The notes beneath the pieces were generated by a model. It was not told where the DNA came from. It worked only from the letters and a program-made list of their open reading frames with translations, and did not search any database. From the NCBI GenBank assembly GCA_018894105.1, contig CM032132.1, positions 29,315,379 through 29,379,378 on the forward strand: 64,000 bases of DNA. The letters run 5' to 3'. Both the position numbers and the translations under genes were made by a program. Source of the stretch: Jacaranda mimosifolia. Taxonomy: Eukaryota; Streptophyta; Magnoliopsida; Lamiales; Bignoniaceae. Shown here one piece after another: positions 11,715 to 23,143 of the stretch (position 1 is its first letter; each line of letters opens with the position of its first letter).

Positions 11715-13070
11715 AGCCTTTATTATTTTGTTTTCTTCACCCTATTGCATAATGGGATTGTTGAACATCTAAACATAAGGACACGTGTGTTTTTTATGCG
11801 GTTTTTGCTAGGGTTTTTAATTTGATTTTGTTTAATTTGTCAACCAAACTACAAAAAGTGCTACGTTTACTTAAATCTTATTACTACTACTACTACTACT
11901 AAAAAATATATTTGAAAAAAGAATTAACTAGATAATTATGGGTGCAAGATGAAAACATATCCAAATAGCCTTAAATGACCCAATGCCGGAATAAATGTTA
12001 CGCACTTATAAATTTAAATAAATATATTAGTAGCATGCACCATGCGAAGACAAGATGGATTAAAAAAACAACTCGTTTTTGGCGGTATGCGGCATTTCTT
12101 TTCACATTCCGCCAAAAATTATTAAGAAGTTGGGATAATGGTAATTTCTTAAGCCACAAAGATTGTAAATAATGGAGATTGAGAATGGGTGGGACCGCCT
12201 TATGGATTGTTTTGGTTGTATTTTTATTTTTTTAAATTAATATTTTTAAGTTTATCCCTTTTTCTCTTTGTAGAAAGTTAGGGCGTATTATTTTGGCTTT
12301 TGGGTGTTTTGTAGAAAATATTTTGAAAGAATGAGATTTTTGAAAAAAAATTTGGAGAATGTGTCATGTATTTTTTTTATTTTTTTTTTGTTTTGGAAAA
12401 ACATAGAAAATAAATTGAGAATGAGTTGTTTGTTCTTTTCTATTTTGGGAGGAGACAAATTTTACTATTAATATCAAATCAATTCCTTTTTGGTTGGGTT
12501 TATAGGGTGATAATGATTTATATATATACATATATATTTGTAGTGATTGAAATATGGTTGTTGGTGTTTTGTAAATGAATTGTGAGGGTTTTTTGGATAT
12601 TGAAATTTTATTTTTTAGAAGAAGAATTGAAGAACATGTACCTATTTTGTAATTGTCCTGGGAGAATGAAATTTTTTAAAAAAAACCAAAAGAACAAGCC
12701 CTTAATGTTTCAGATCTTTTTCCTTCACAAGTTATATATAAGCACATGATATGTATATATACACACACCCACACATACATAAATATATATGTTCCTTTAA
12801 TGTATGCAATAATATTTGTAATAGATGTTTACGGTTCAATAAAAATATTCTTTTATGTTATTATATAAAACGATGGCTTGTGAGCATGTCTAAGGGCAAT
12901 GTTGTCATGTATGATGCAAGTAAAATGTGTATATTCAATTGACAATTTTTTTAACATTTATTCAATTTAATTAAGATAAAGAAAAATTAATATTTAAATA
13001 AACTGAATAAAAGAATATTAAAGAACTTTTATTTTCTTTAAATAAATAATTATTTGATCAAAACAGTGAA
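11715..13070. other. AT-rich non-coding stretch
   Basis: Includes an (ACT)n microsatellite near 11,880-11,900 and a diffuse relative of the 'GGGAGAATGA' repeat family at 12,280-12,690. No coding signal is seen. Confidence 0.45.
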
Positions 13071-13084
13071 TTTTTCTTGTAGTG
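13058..13084. mobile_element. Orphan CACTA-type right terminus
   Basis: The sequence TTTTTCTTGTAGTG ends at 13084. On the minus strand this reads CACTACAAGAAAAA, the classic CACTA terminus. No partner terminus facing it was found to the left. Confidence 0.45.
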
Positions 13085-13726
13085 TATTTACCTTATATGA
13101 AGTATCATTAAATTAAATGACATATGTTTTTCTACAATAGGTTATCATTAATTTTACAACAAGTTGTTGATTCGCATTTTACAATTTTAGTATATTAAGT
13201 ACTTGGTAATTATTTTAAAAAAATAATAGAAAGATATTTAAAACAAATCTATTATATTAGATAACATAATTTTATAATTTTGAATTATATATATTATAAT
13301 ATTAAAATAATAAATATATCTTAAATAATATAGTTAAATATAATTAGCTTTATTTATTAACTAAAATAAAAAATTTAAGAATAAATATAAAATCTAAACC
13401 TATCATCCTAACAATATAATTTAATTTCAAATAAGCACTTAATTAATGTTAATCATTTCAAGATAATTCAAATATAGTTTAAATCAATTTGAGCAATATA
13501 AATTAATAAATTTTAAATAAATAAAATAAGTAAAAATAATTTTTTTCAGTTAATACTTAATAATATATAAAAATATAGATGTATTTAAAATACTTTGACT
13601 AAATTAATATTTAATTAAAAATAAATAAGTAAAAAATTAAAAAATAGTATACAGAAAAGAAAAAGAAAAAAAGAAAAAGAAAAAGTCAAACTTCCTCCCC
13701 AAGCTACTAACACCACAAGCCCCACT

Positions 13727-13749
13727 CCCCCCCCCCCCCCCCCCCCCCC
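13727..13749. repeat. C23 homopolymer
   Basis: Twenty-three consecutive C within a C-rich segment (about 13,690-13,820) in very AT-rich surroundings. Confidence 0.9.
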
Positions 13750-13809
13750 AATCCCCAAACTCACATCATCCCACAACTCCCACCCGGCCAGCCCACCTCA
13801 TTCCTTTCC

Positions 13810-14470
13810 CACCTGCCCAATTTACTAATATTCTAAAAAATTGGTCTTAATAGGAAAAAAAAATGTTGGTGAAGCCCAATTAACCGAATTTATAAATTAT
13901 GTTAAGACTAGGTCATTAAGAATGCCCAATTTACTAACTCATCGAAAAATTACAAAAGCCTGATTCAAAAACAAAAAAAGAGTTGTTGAAGTGTAAATTA
14001 ATGTGAAGCCCAATTCACTTGAAAGTTGTCAAGCCCAATTATAAAAAAGAAGTAATTGGGTGAAGCCATATTAACCAACTCTTTCAGTTAAGAAATAGAC
14101 CAACTATTATATAAAGTCAAGTTCACTAATTTATAATTAAAAACATTGATAAAGTAATTCTTAATTGAAGTATAATTCACCAATTTATTAAAAAATTTGG
14201 TCAAGCACAATTATTAATTAAAAAAATTGAAAGAGCACAATAACCAATTTTTAAATTATTATAATAATAATTCTTGAAAAAAGTTCAACTAACAAATTCA
14301 CTATAAATTATGGTGAAGCTCAATTTTTAAAAATAAATTAGATTAAACCAATTAACCAATTCTTTAAGTTAATGCCAACCTAATTCTTAAACAATGAATA
14401 CCAATTTCCTGAAAAATTTATGGATCCAAATTAATAGAAAGCAAGTTGATAAAACTCAATTAATTAATTT
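13810..14470. repeat. Degenerate short-period repeat region
   Basis: The phrase GTGAAGCCCAATTNACCAATT and decayed forms of it (AAGCCCAATT, AAGCACAATT, AAGCTCAATT, each followed by AAC/CACCAATT) recur about every 40-70 bp on the plus strand. Units are too diverged for a fixed period. It could be an old satellite or the repeat-rich end of a DNA transposon. Confidence 0.5.
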
Positions 14471-14714
14471 AAAATTAATAATATAATTTTAATAATTTTA
14501 ATTAAGTAATTTGATGATTTAGTCATTTTAATATAATTGTAATATACTTAACTCATTTTAGATAATATAATTTAGTATTTTTAAGTTATATAAAATAAAT
14601 AAATAACTAATCAAATTAGTACCTAATAGTATTTAAATTGATATTTAATAGTACTAAGTTAATACTCCATAAATTAGTTAAGAATAAAAGAATAATTAAA
14701 AAAGAATTTTTTGT

Positions 14715-14960
14715 TTCCTCCCCAAACACAAACAAGCGCCCCCTCCCTTTCCAAAACCCCCGCAAGCCCATGGCCAGTGGCTGCCATGGTCGGCTCCTTT
14801 CTCCCACCCCCAACCCCCCGCCCCACGCAAATCTCCCAGCCGACCTCTCCCTTCCCCGGTGCGAGCCCTCCACCTCCACCCCCATCAGCCCATGGACGGC
14901 GCTAGGCGGAAAGCGACTAGCCTAACGCTGGTCGCTGGCCATGGTCAATCGATCTAGCTA
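14715..14960. other. GC-rich patch with GCCATGG palindromes
   Basis: Sharp switch from AT-rich to GC-rich DNA. Long open frames on both strands here give Pro/Arg/Gly-rich low-complexity peptides without any domain. It resembles the patch at 7,490-7,740 and is probably transposon interior. Confidence 0.5.
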
Positions 14961-15224
14961 TGGCTGGTAGCCCGAAGTCAAGTGGGGGATTTAGCGTGGT
15001 TGGTTAGGGATAGGGTTTTATCATATGTATATATACAAATATATTTAAGAAATAATAGAGGCCTAAACTGCCCCTATCCAATTTTATTGAAATCAAATCA
15101 GGAAAATTACAATGTCTTAGGCATATAACCAATGCAATGGAGTCTTGCAAGCAAAGAGCACATGAGATGGGGCTTCAGATATCAAGTTTTGCCAGCAGAG
15201 GGTATAAGTACTTATGCACATTTG

Positions 15225-15480
15225 TATCTTAGCTTATGTGGATTGTAGCCAAGTTGGTTTGAGGCATGTTGCAGGATGGCACATGTGTGGGTTCGAGTGC
15301 CACTCCGTGCACAATTGAAGTTTATTCTCCAACCTTCAGATCCTTCACGCAGGGGCCCAAAGTGTTGTGGCCCGTTCCAACCCAATTCAGTGTCACAACC
15401 TAGGGCTCGCCAGTCCTCTGCATGCCCGCCCGCTAGAGTCTAGGCCCGGTGCAATGGCCCAGCAATTAGGCCTACTGTTC
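15225..15480 (+). mobile_element. tRNA-derived SINE (approximate ends)
   Basis: TAGCCAAGTTGG at 15246-15257 fits the pol III A-box consensus TRGCNNAGYNGG exactly. GGTTCGAGTGC at 15290-15300 matches the B box GGTTCGANYCC except for one base. The 32-bp gap between the boxes is normal for a tRNA-related promoter. The tRNA-like head is followed by a GC-richer body ending near CCTACTGTTCAG. It is not a real tRNA because no cloverleaf can be drawn around the boxes. No target duplication was identified, so the ends are estimates. Confidence 0.55.
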
Positions 15481-16431
15481 AGTTTTATACATATATATAT
15501 ATTTATGTAGTTTTATATATGTGTGTATTTATATTATACTAATATTAAGGTAAATATATCTAACTATATATTATTTTAAAATAGTTTTTATAAAGAATTT
15601 TTACTAATTTAAAATTTGGTTTTTTATTATTTTTCTATTTTTTTTAGTGATTGTTAAATAGGCATTTCATATTTTCTGGGTTTTTTTTCATAAATAAACT
15701 AAATTTTAGGGGTATTTGGGTAAGTCTTTTGTATTTTAACAGTTTTCGTTAATATTTAACAGAGCAGGACCAAAATATTAAGAAAATTATGAAATTTGGA
15801 TTAAAGAAGCCAAGTTCCAGTTTCTGAGACCAACAGTGCAAATGCAGTTATATTATGGGACTAAAAAAGCAATTTTCCCTGGTTGTAACATATAAACTTC
15901 TATTTACTTGGATGGTTACACTGATATAGAGAATTAAGCAATGTCAATAATCATGTAGGTTTTTTAATATAAATATTTAATGAACGATTATTTTAAATTT
16001 AATAAATTATAATTTTTGGATAAATATATTTCTAGAATTTTTACATCTATACAAATTACAATATAATACAAGAAGTTTTATTTTTTAAAATCAAATTCAT
16101 TAAACAGGAAAATCAAAGTTTTTTAAAATTCATAAATAATTTTTCCAAAATATTTTATTTTGAGAAAAATATTACAATAAATTATAATAGGGAAACAATC
16201 AAATTCTTAACCACTAAAATTTATCCGTCTTAATTCATCATATAATATAAGATAAAGGAAATAAACTTTGGATAAACTATTTATAAACAGGAGAAGTTAA
16301 AATTTGGAGGGAATAAAAATTGGGGGAATTCATTTTTGGAGGGAATTATATTACTTCATTATATAGAACAAGTATCAAATAAACTTGATACCATTTCAAT
16401 GGAGCTCTTACTTTTCTTTCTTTTTGCTAAT
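15481..16431. other. AT-rich stretch with possible transposon edge
   Basis: GGGACTAAAAAAGCAATTTTCCC at 15,860-15,882 looks like one end of a DNA transposon, but no clear inverted partner was found. The rest shows no features. Confidence 0.35.
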
Positions 16432-16620
16432 GTAGTGTTTGGTTATGTTTTGTATCATGTATTTGGGAGAATGAGTTTTTGAAGTAGAGTTGGGTAATGT
16501 GATAGTTGTGTTGGAGAATATGATGAATATTTGTTTATATTTTGGAGAATAGCTAAGATTTGTTTTGGAGAGTTTTGGTATGTTTGCACTTAAAATTTTC
16601 TAGAATATTAGATATTTACA
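16432..16620 (+). repeat. Partial copy of the dispersed 'GTTTGGTTATGTTTTG' repeat
   Basis: GTGTTTGGTTATGTTTTGTA followed by GGGAGAATGAG and a 'TTTGTTTATATTTTGGAGAATAG' phrase parallels the starts at 9186 and 38,990. It degenerates after about 190 bp. Confidence 0.5.
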
Positions 16621-17219
16621 CATAAAAAAATTAAATTAAATAAAAAAGTGAAAAAATAAATGATATGAAATATAAGTTAAAAAATAAAAAATAAATATAA
16701 GAAAAAGGAAAACATATAAAAAAATATATATGCGCATATACCTATTAATAAATACAGATATACATACATATATATAATTAACCCAGCACCTCGCCAATGT
16801 GGCAATTGAGGTTTTCGTTGGGCTAGGTGTGGGTGGTTTGAGAAGGAGGGGGTGCGATTTGGGTTTTCTTAATATTTGTACTTAATTTAGTTGTAAAATT
16901 TGTTAAACCGGTTAATGGTTTGACAGGTAAATCTAAGTAGATCCAAATAAAGAATAATTTTGTCTTTTACTTTTTAGATTTTTAATTTAATTTTTAATTT
17001 TTTTAACTATAGTGAAGGGTGATATGGGCATATAGGGAGGTGTCAATTTCTAGAGGAAATTTTTAATCGTGATGTATATATTAATAACTAAAATATTTTT
17101 TACACTTTAAATTAAATTAATTTATGGAGGGAACAAAATTTTGAAGGAAGAAACTTTGGAGCAAATTTGGAGTGAAACAAAATTTAGGTGGGACTTTATT
17201 TAATTGTGATTTAAAATTA

Positions 17220-17636
17220 GTAACAAAAGTATTTGTTACCATTTTCATTTAACAAAATTTTGGAGGGAAAAATTTTTACAGGGTAAAATATTAACTATAG
17301 TAAGAAATGTGTTTGTTACTATAAAACTTAGGTGTAACAAAATTGTCAATGTAACAAAAAGTAGAAATTTTTGTTACAAATATGTCATCTTAAAAGGTGG
17401 GAAAAATTATTTGTAACAATACTTTAGTTTTCGTAATGAATTTTTCTTTAGTTACGAAAGAATAAAAATTTTGGGTAACAAATATTCATTAAAGGTAACA
17501 AACATTTTTCTTGGTTACCCAAGATGAGTGATTTAGTAACAAAATTCCAGTCTCATTAAGAAAAATCATGATTTTGAAATGAATCTTTCCTTTGTTACCA
17601 AATTTTTTGTTACAAGAAATGCAATTTGTTGTAGTG
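17220..17636. mobile_element. Orphan CACTA-type right end with subterminal repeats
   Basis: The segment ends TTTGTTGTAGTG at 17636, which reads CACTACAACAAA from the minus strand. Inward of it, GGTAACAAA / TTTGTTACC motifs occur at least ten times over ~400 bp in both orientations. That is the usual pattern of subterminal transposase-binding repeats in CACTA elements. The other terminus was not found and the interior is not recognisable. Confidence 0.6.
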
Positions 17637-17757
17637 TATATTTTAATAACATTAAGTAAAATGCATATTATTATAAGATAAATTAATTTAATATTAAAAT
17701 TATTTTTGGGCGTCACATTGACACATGCTAATATATATGTGTAAATATACATAAGTT

Positions 17758-18368
17758 TGAGGGTAAAATTTTACGAGAGGTGATTATAGTAAAGGAGATA
17801 GGAGATGATGCATGTTTATGGGGTTGGAGTCAGGTTTTTTGGTGAGCGTGGAGGTAGAATCTACAACCAAAGAAGCCTCATTAGGCTTGTTGTCGCCTCC
17901 CTTGGCTAAAATCCTCTTATGCTTGAATCAGTAAACTCAAGAGAATGAAATGAATGTTTAGCCATGGCAAAATGTGAAAAATGAGAGCTTACCTTTCACC
18001 GTATGCTCTAAGACTTGCTTATATGTGTTCTAGTATGTATTCCCTCTTTTAGCCTTAGGGACCCTCGTAAGGCTATGGGGAGCATGGCCCAATATGGTCC
18101 ATCTCCTTAGATGCCAGTTTGAAGGGTTCCTAGGCACTTTTGTACCCTAGCTCATTTAATGCTTTTATACTGTATGGGTACATTTATTGGGAAGTGGAGA
18201 TTCTTTTAAGCATCCGAATAAGACAAGTGGTATGGAGGACAACTTGTCATTAAGAGAGTCACATTCCCTCGAGGTCAGGGATAATAGATCCCCATCATCA
18301 TGAGGCATGATTTTCCTAATTATTCCAAGGAAGAGTTCGAAAATAAAGGAGAGGTTGGATTTCCCACA
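17758..18368 (-). repeat. Ty3/gypsy LTR (611 bp), probably a 3' LTR
   Basis: Read on the minus strand it begins TGTGGGAAATCC and ends TTTTACCCTCA. It aligns along its full length with the LTR at 41,754-42,362, in opposite orientation: shared phrases include GATGATGGGGATCTA, TTATTCGGATGCT and AGGCTTCTTTGGTTG. To its right, reading toward the LTR on the minus strand, is GTTGGGGGGCTAATGA. This resembles a polypurine tract, so this is most likely a 3' LTR with internal sequence to the right. TG..CA ends are kept, and no target duplication is visible. Confidence 0.75.
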
Positions 18369-19530
18369 CGTCATTAGCCCCCCAACTCCCTAGTTTGGCT
18401 GGGGAAACTTTGTTCAGCTACACTGGGTATTATATACTGATCGACCTTGCTCAAATTCGACTCGGCCACTGACGCCCATTAATGTTTGAATAAGGGACAT
18501 GATCAGTCGCATTTAATGCCTGAAGCATGAGTTGGGAGAATGGAGTGCATAGCGCGAGTTTTTAGGGACATTCTTGATGCCAAACATTATGACAGGTAGT
18601 TTCACACCCTTTAGTTACACTACTTTGAGATGTCAAGTGTCTTTTCCAAAGGTTAAATAGGGAGCGAAAGCTCACATCTCTTATTCTAACTTATCATAAA
18701 CTTATTTATCATCCGGTATCTTTGTCGCAGACTTCTAAACTTTCAGTGATTATTAGGCCACATGTCCCTTATCCTCAACACAATTTCTCACCATGATAGG
18801 TAAATGGCTCCCCTAATGGCTCGCTCTTTGGGCTTAGCCCTACAATATTGTCTTCTTGCTACCCAGCGACTCCTCCACCAATCTCGTCCTCGGCGGCACC
18901 AAGCAGTGACTTTTGTATGTCTTTCCCGCCACTTTCTCTCCCTCCGTCACAAAGGTCCATGGCCAAGAGGCTTGTGGGAGACGACACTTCTTTAGCTCCG
19001 GAGGAAAAAAGGTTGCAACTTGTGAGCCCGAGGGAGTTGATCTTAGTGAGGCTCTATTAGAACCTGCGGAACTTCAATTTTTTGTCGACCTGAACGAGAG
19101 GTTGTCATAGTTGAGTCCGACGGATATGGTGCATCTTCTTTCTTTCCTGGAACCTCACTTTTTCACTATAAGCAATGATGAGAGCATAACTAACAATGTT
19201 CATCCTCGAGGGTCCAATTGGAAGGCAGCTGTTCCGTTGAGACATCGATGAATTGATGTTCATGCTGAGCTCCAAATCTATTCAACTATTAGCTTTTTAT
19301 CACAACATGGTGAGTCTAGTTTCTTAACAATATTGAATATGCTACCATACCTTTTTATCCGTTTGCTATTTTCTTGTAGTCCACATAGATAGCTTATGCT
19401 ATGTTTTGGCATCATGCAGTCGTCGTACAGGAAAGAGGCCTCAATTTGCACCTGCTGAGAGTTAAGGGTCCTGATGGTGATGCCCTCCGCCAGAGCATTG
19501 TTGAAGTTGTTTTTCTCCAATTTCAATAAG
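18369..19530 (-). mobile_element. 3' internal remnant of the minus-strand gypsy element
   Basis: It adjoins the LTR on the side of the putative polypurine tract. Weak coding-like pieces run on the plus strand, antisense to the element: 18,913-19,110 contains SEALLEPAELQFFVDLNERLS, and about 19,385-19,530 reads like part of an unknown protein after a possible splice acceptor (TTCTTGTAG). Some gypsy lineages carry an antisense ORF here, which would fit, but I recognise no domain. The remnant ends where P450 sequence begins. Confidence 0.4.
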
Positions 19531-20110
19531 AAGAAGCGGAAACTGAAATCTTTGTAACCATACGAAAGATTTCATCTTCTCGTATGTAATGAAAAGATTG
19601 GATTTTTGTAAGGCTAAAGAAATGAAGAACTATGATTTTTCTCATCTCCTTCCATTAATCATTGTATGGTGAAAGGGCTATGTCCATGCAGCTATAAGAC
19701 AACTTCTTCTGTCCAAGAAGTCTTGGCCTACTACAAAATGCCAAATCTTGCATTTTTAGCACTTCTTTTGTCAATTTTGCTGAAGAAATTACAAGTAATA
19801 GCACAGAGCCCAATTTCATGTGCATAAGAGGACCATATTTCCTGGAAAGTTTCCATAGATAAACATCGATATTGCTGATTGTGCCAAACTGGTGGAGGTT
19901 CCCAATCAATGACATGCCTGGAGGACCTGGTGGAAGATTGATAGTTCTTACTGCCTTTGATCTATTTATATGGAGAAGGTTTATCAAGAATATTGGCAGA
20001 GTTAGGGCTAGTAATAGAAGTATCATTATGCATGGGTGTAGATGAAGTTTACTAACTATGGAAGGGGTTAAGCTTGAAAAAGCTAGATAGAGGAGAGGAT
20101 TGTAATTGTA
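19530..20110 (-). pseudogene. Truncated CYP71-type cytochrome P450 (5' end only)
   Basis: The minus-strand start at 20026 opens with a hydrophobic membrane anchor (MILLLLALTLPIFLINLL) and the proline-rich hinge LPPGPPGMSLIGNLHQFG, as in microsomal CYP71-clan P450s. Similarity continues through RKYGPLMHMKLGSV and AFCSRPRLLGQ, then meets a stop (TAA at 19655-19657) where the family has Tyr before Trp-Lys-Glu. Beyond the stop the homology continues (KIQSF, IREDEI) to about 19,530, where it ends at the gypsy remnant. It closely parallels the copy starting at 38,718, including ~80 bp upstream of the ATG. The I-helix, ExxR and heme-binding parts are absent, so it cannot make a working enzyme. Confidence 0.9.
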
Positions 20111-20245
20111 AAGGTATGCATACAGTTCTTATAAAGAGCTGCTTCTCATTGTATGCAAAACTTTTAATTTTTGGGAATTTCATTTGGCTTCATGCTTTTT
20201 GAGCAGTTCTTTGTCGACCTTTTGTTTGCAGTTTGTTGAACTCCA

Positions 20246-20558
20246 TGTTAGTGCCCCACATTGGTGAAATAAACAAATTGTGGTCCTTATATATGGTCTT
20301 GTGCAATCCTCACTTCTTGAGCTAGCTTTTGAGATTGAGTTAGGCCTAAGGCAACAGAGTAACCCATTCTTGATGTTGGGTTATCCTGTATTGTTGGGCC
20401 ACACACTCCAGATGTTCATTTCTGGGCGTGCGTGGGGTGTGTTAGTATCTCACATTAGTGAAATAAATAAGTTGTGGTCTCTATATATGGTCTTGTGCAA
20501 TTCTCACCTCATGAGCTAGTTTTTCGGGCAAGTTAGGCACAAGCTCCACTCTTTAACA
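20246..20558 (+). mobile_element. TRIM-like miniature LTR retrotransposon
   Basis: Two direct repeats start TGTTAGTGCCCCACATTGG (20246) and TGTTAGTATCTCACATTAG (20440). Both continue GTGAAATAAA, TTGTGGTC, ATATATGGTCTTGTGCAAT and GAGCTAG, and the second ends CTTTAACA. Between them, GGCAACAGAGTAACCC resembles a worn tRNA-Met primer-binding site (TGGTATCAGAGC). Short LTRs of ~120-130 bp with almost no interior are typical of TRIMs. No coding capacity, and no clean target duplication. Confidence 0.65.
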
Positions 20559-21434
20559 CCCAGAGGTTAATGTCTCATTTGCTAGCATGATAATACACAT
20601 GATTCGCAAGAACAGTCGTGGAGAATGGAATGGGGACTATCATTCCAGTTCCATTGCAATGTCGTGGAACGGTCGCAGACGTTCCGCACATTTTGTGATT
20701 TAAAGCATTAAATTTTTTTGAAAACAATCCAAAAAATATTAAAACACATAAAAATGCCTAATAGTATTTATATTAGACAATAACATAATGTTATGCATTA
20801 TAAATTGATTTAGATGGCATAAAGCTTTCTTATAAGAGTATTGAGGATAATGTTTTTTAAATTGTTCATTCAATTATTCAACAATATAATGAAAGTTAAT
20901 TTGATAGAATAAAATTATAACATTACTAATAGCAAGTGTAGAATAATAATGTACAAAATTTTGTAACATCATATCCTTTAGCGCATGTTTGATGAAATAT
21001 ATTAATACAAAAATATTTTAGGAATTAATTGTAATGATTTTCAATTTTTTGACATGTAAACAAATAGTTAAAATTTTTCCATCATTCTATATAAATTATA
21101 ATTTATTAAGTATTATATTTTTCTTAATGTGATTTAACTTTTTGTTAAAATAAACAAAATAGAAGGCATGTTATATATTAATTCTTTATATATTCTTATT
21201 CTTCTGTAAATTTAAAATTCAAATTTACATATAACAAAAAATAAAATATTTTAAAATATAAATGTATTATATTTTGAATTAATATAAAACTATATATTTA
21301 GAAACTAGAATAAACATTTAAATATATTTCTAAATAATTAAGATAATATGTAAAATTTGATTAAAAAGAAAAAAAGGAAAGCAAAAGATTGTCTTCTTCA
21401 GCAGCTCCTTGCCTTCTTTATTTCCAGGCACCCT
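20559..21434. other. AT-rich stretch, nothing recognised
   Basis: Starts with a patch containing GGAATGGGGACTATCATTCC and GTTCCATTGC, with looser counterparts at 21,800-21,890. They may be the worn ends of an unclassified element that includes the tandem repeat below. No gene seen. Confidence 0.35.
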
Positions 21435-21715
21435 ATTCCAATCTCACCATCCAATGCCACCAAACCTCCCGCCGCAACCATCCCGCAACCACCATCATCC
21501 TTCAAAACACCATTGTTCCAAGCATCCCATTCCAATCTCACCATCCAAGGCCACCAACCCTCCTACCGGCAACCATCCTGCCACCACCATCACCTTTCAA
21601 AACACCATCATTCCAAGCATCCCATTCCAATCTCACCATCCAAGGCCACCAACCCTTCTACCGGCAACCATCCTGCCACCACCATTATCCTTCAAAACAT
21701 CACCGTTCCAAGCCA
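21435..21715 (+). repeat. Three-copy ~95-bp tandem repeat
   Basis: ATTCCAATCTCACCATCCAA begins units at 21435, 21529 and 21624, with periods of 94 and 95 bp. Copies 2 and 3 are nearly identical. Because T-purine triplets are scarce, all three plus-strand frames stay open here and give Pro/Thr/His/Ser-rich peptides. I regard these as a composition effect, not genes. Confidence 0.85.
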
Positions 21716-22487
21716 AAATTTCGTTCCAACATACCGCAATAAATATTGTTCCAAGCCCATAAATTGGAATGTCGCACCATCGACCTAGTGAAATGGTTCC
21801 AAGTCACAATCATTCCCCACTAGAATAATAGAATGCCGGTGTTCGTTCCAGTTTCGGAACGCCCATTCTAGTCGATTAATCAACGTTCTGGCAAACCATG
21901 ATAATATATTGGCAACCTTGATCTCGGGATAACATAGTAAGGCAGCAATTTATGCTTGCAGTTCTTTTGGCTATATAGTTCTATCGGCCAGTGGCCTCGA
22001 TAGAATCATTATCTTCAAATTTCTGTAGAGTTGCTCTAGTTTAATTTGTTTTCTCTATATGGAATGCTAATATCTGAGGACTTCATGTGGCATATTCATG
22101 GCCCAATTGGTCATACTTTTATCCTATTCAACACTAAAGAGGTAAATAGCTCACTTTTTGATGCAACCATGCTTTCCCCGAGTTCACATCATCCTTGGCA
22201 TAAATACAACAAGTTGGAATAGGAGCTGAAATAGGAAATGGAATAGAGGATCCAAAATGCTAAATACTAGAGATTGGCTATTTTTAAAATTATGGAACCA
22301 AACTTTCTAAATATCCAAATGAGAGTTAATAGCCACGTGGAAAGTACATGGATTTTCCATAAACAGTATTAAAATTGGCTAGTTCTTTCACTTTTGCGTG
22401 AAACTTATAAAAAAGTACCTCATATTTTTAAACCAAAGTACATTTTTTCATAAATTATCCAAGTACCGATGAGGTTCGCACGCATGC
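21716..22487. other. Non-coding stretch, nothing recognised
   Basis: No open frame with family resemblance and no inverted ends that I could pair convincingly. Confidence 0.4.
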
Positions 22488-22773
22488 CACTACAAAAAAA
22501 TAATAAAATATTAGTGATAAAAAAATAAGTTATAATATAAAAATTATCACTAATAACATACATTAAGAGACTACAACCTTATCATATGGTATATGTACAT
22601 TTTTACAAACTATTTTACTTTTGAAAGTTGGCTATTTTACTTTGCTCCCAGAAAAATAACTTTTTGTCTCTTTTTGTATAATACATGGGTAACTTGCTCC
22701 AATTTGATAGAAAGCAAAAAATATTTATTAAGTGATTTATCACTCATACCCTTTTATAACTATTTTTGTAGAG
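22488..22773. mobile_element. Small CACTA-like non-autonomous element (286 bp)
   Basis: Starts CACTACAAAAAAATAATAAAA. The right end TTTTATAACTATTTTTGTAGAG is its approximate inverted copy with a worn last triplet. Subterminal TTAGTGATAA / TTATCACTAA motifs occur near both ends. No 3-bp target duplication can be confirmed. Confidence 0.5.
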
Positions 22774-23127
22774 GACTTAGTTGAGACAAAAAGGACAATC
22801 AATTTTAAGGTTGGAAAGAAGACACTAAATTACTCCTTAGTTTTAGTTCAAGTTTGATTTATCACTTTGAAATTTTTGTTGTTGTTTAAGATAGTTTTCC
22901 AAGAATTTTAATAGATGGAATTGATTTTGAATTTAAGAATTTGAATTATTTCCCATTTTGATAATTTTTGAAGTTCTATAATAATATATTATGGATTTTA
23001 GTATATTCAAATCTCTATTGTGGTTTGATTTTTTGAGTTCTTTGGACATAGGAATATTGTCATGTTATGTCCCAAATTTAGGGTGTGACAGCTTATCTCT
23101 GTGAGTGATTATATGCCTAAAGAGGAT

Positions 23128-23143
23128 GGGGGGGGGGGGGGGG
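23128..23143. repeat. G16 homopolymer
   Basis: Sixteen consecutive G after AGAGGAT, at or next to the left limit of the probable copia LTR. Confidence 0.9.

Noticed and set aside
14638..14925. Proline/arginine-rich proteins on both strands of the GC patch
   Set aside because: Overlapping open frames on both strands with low-complexity composition and no domain; explained by GC-rich, stop-poor DNA.
15241..15302. A tRNA gene
   Set aside because: A- and B-box motifs are present, but no acceptor, D- or anticodon stem can be paired around them; a SINE head fits better.
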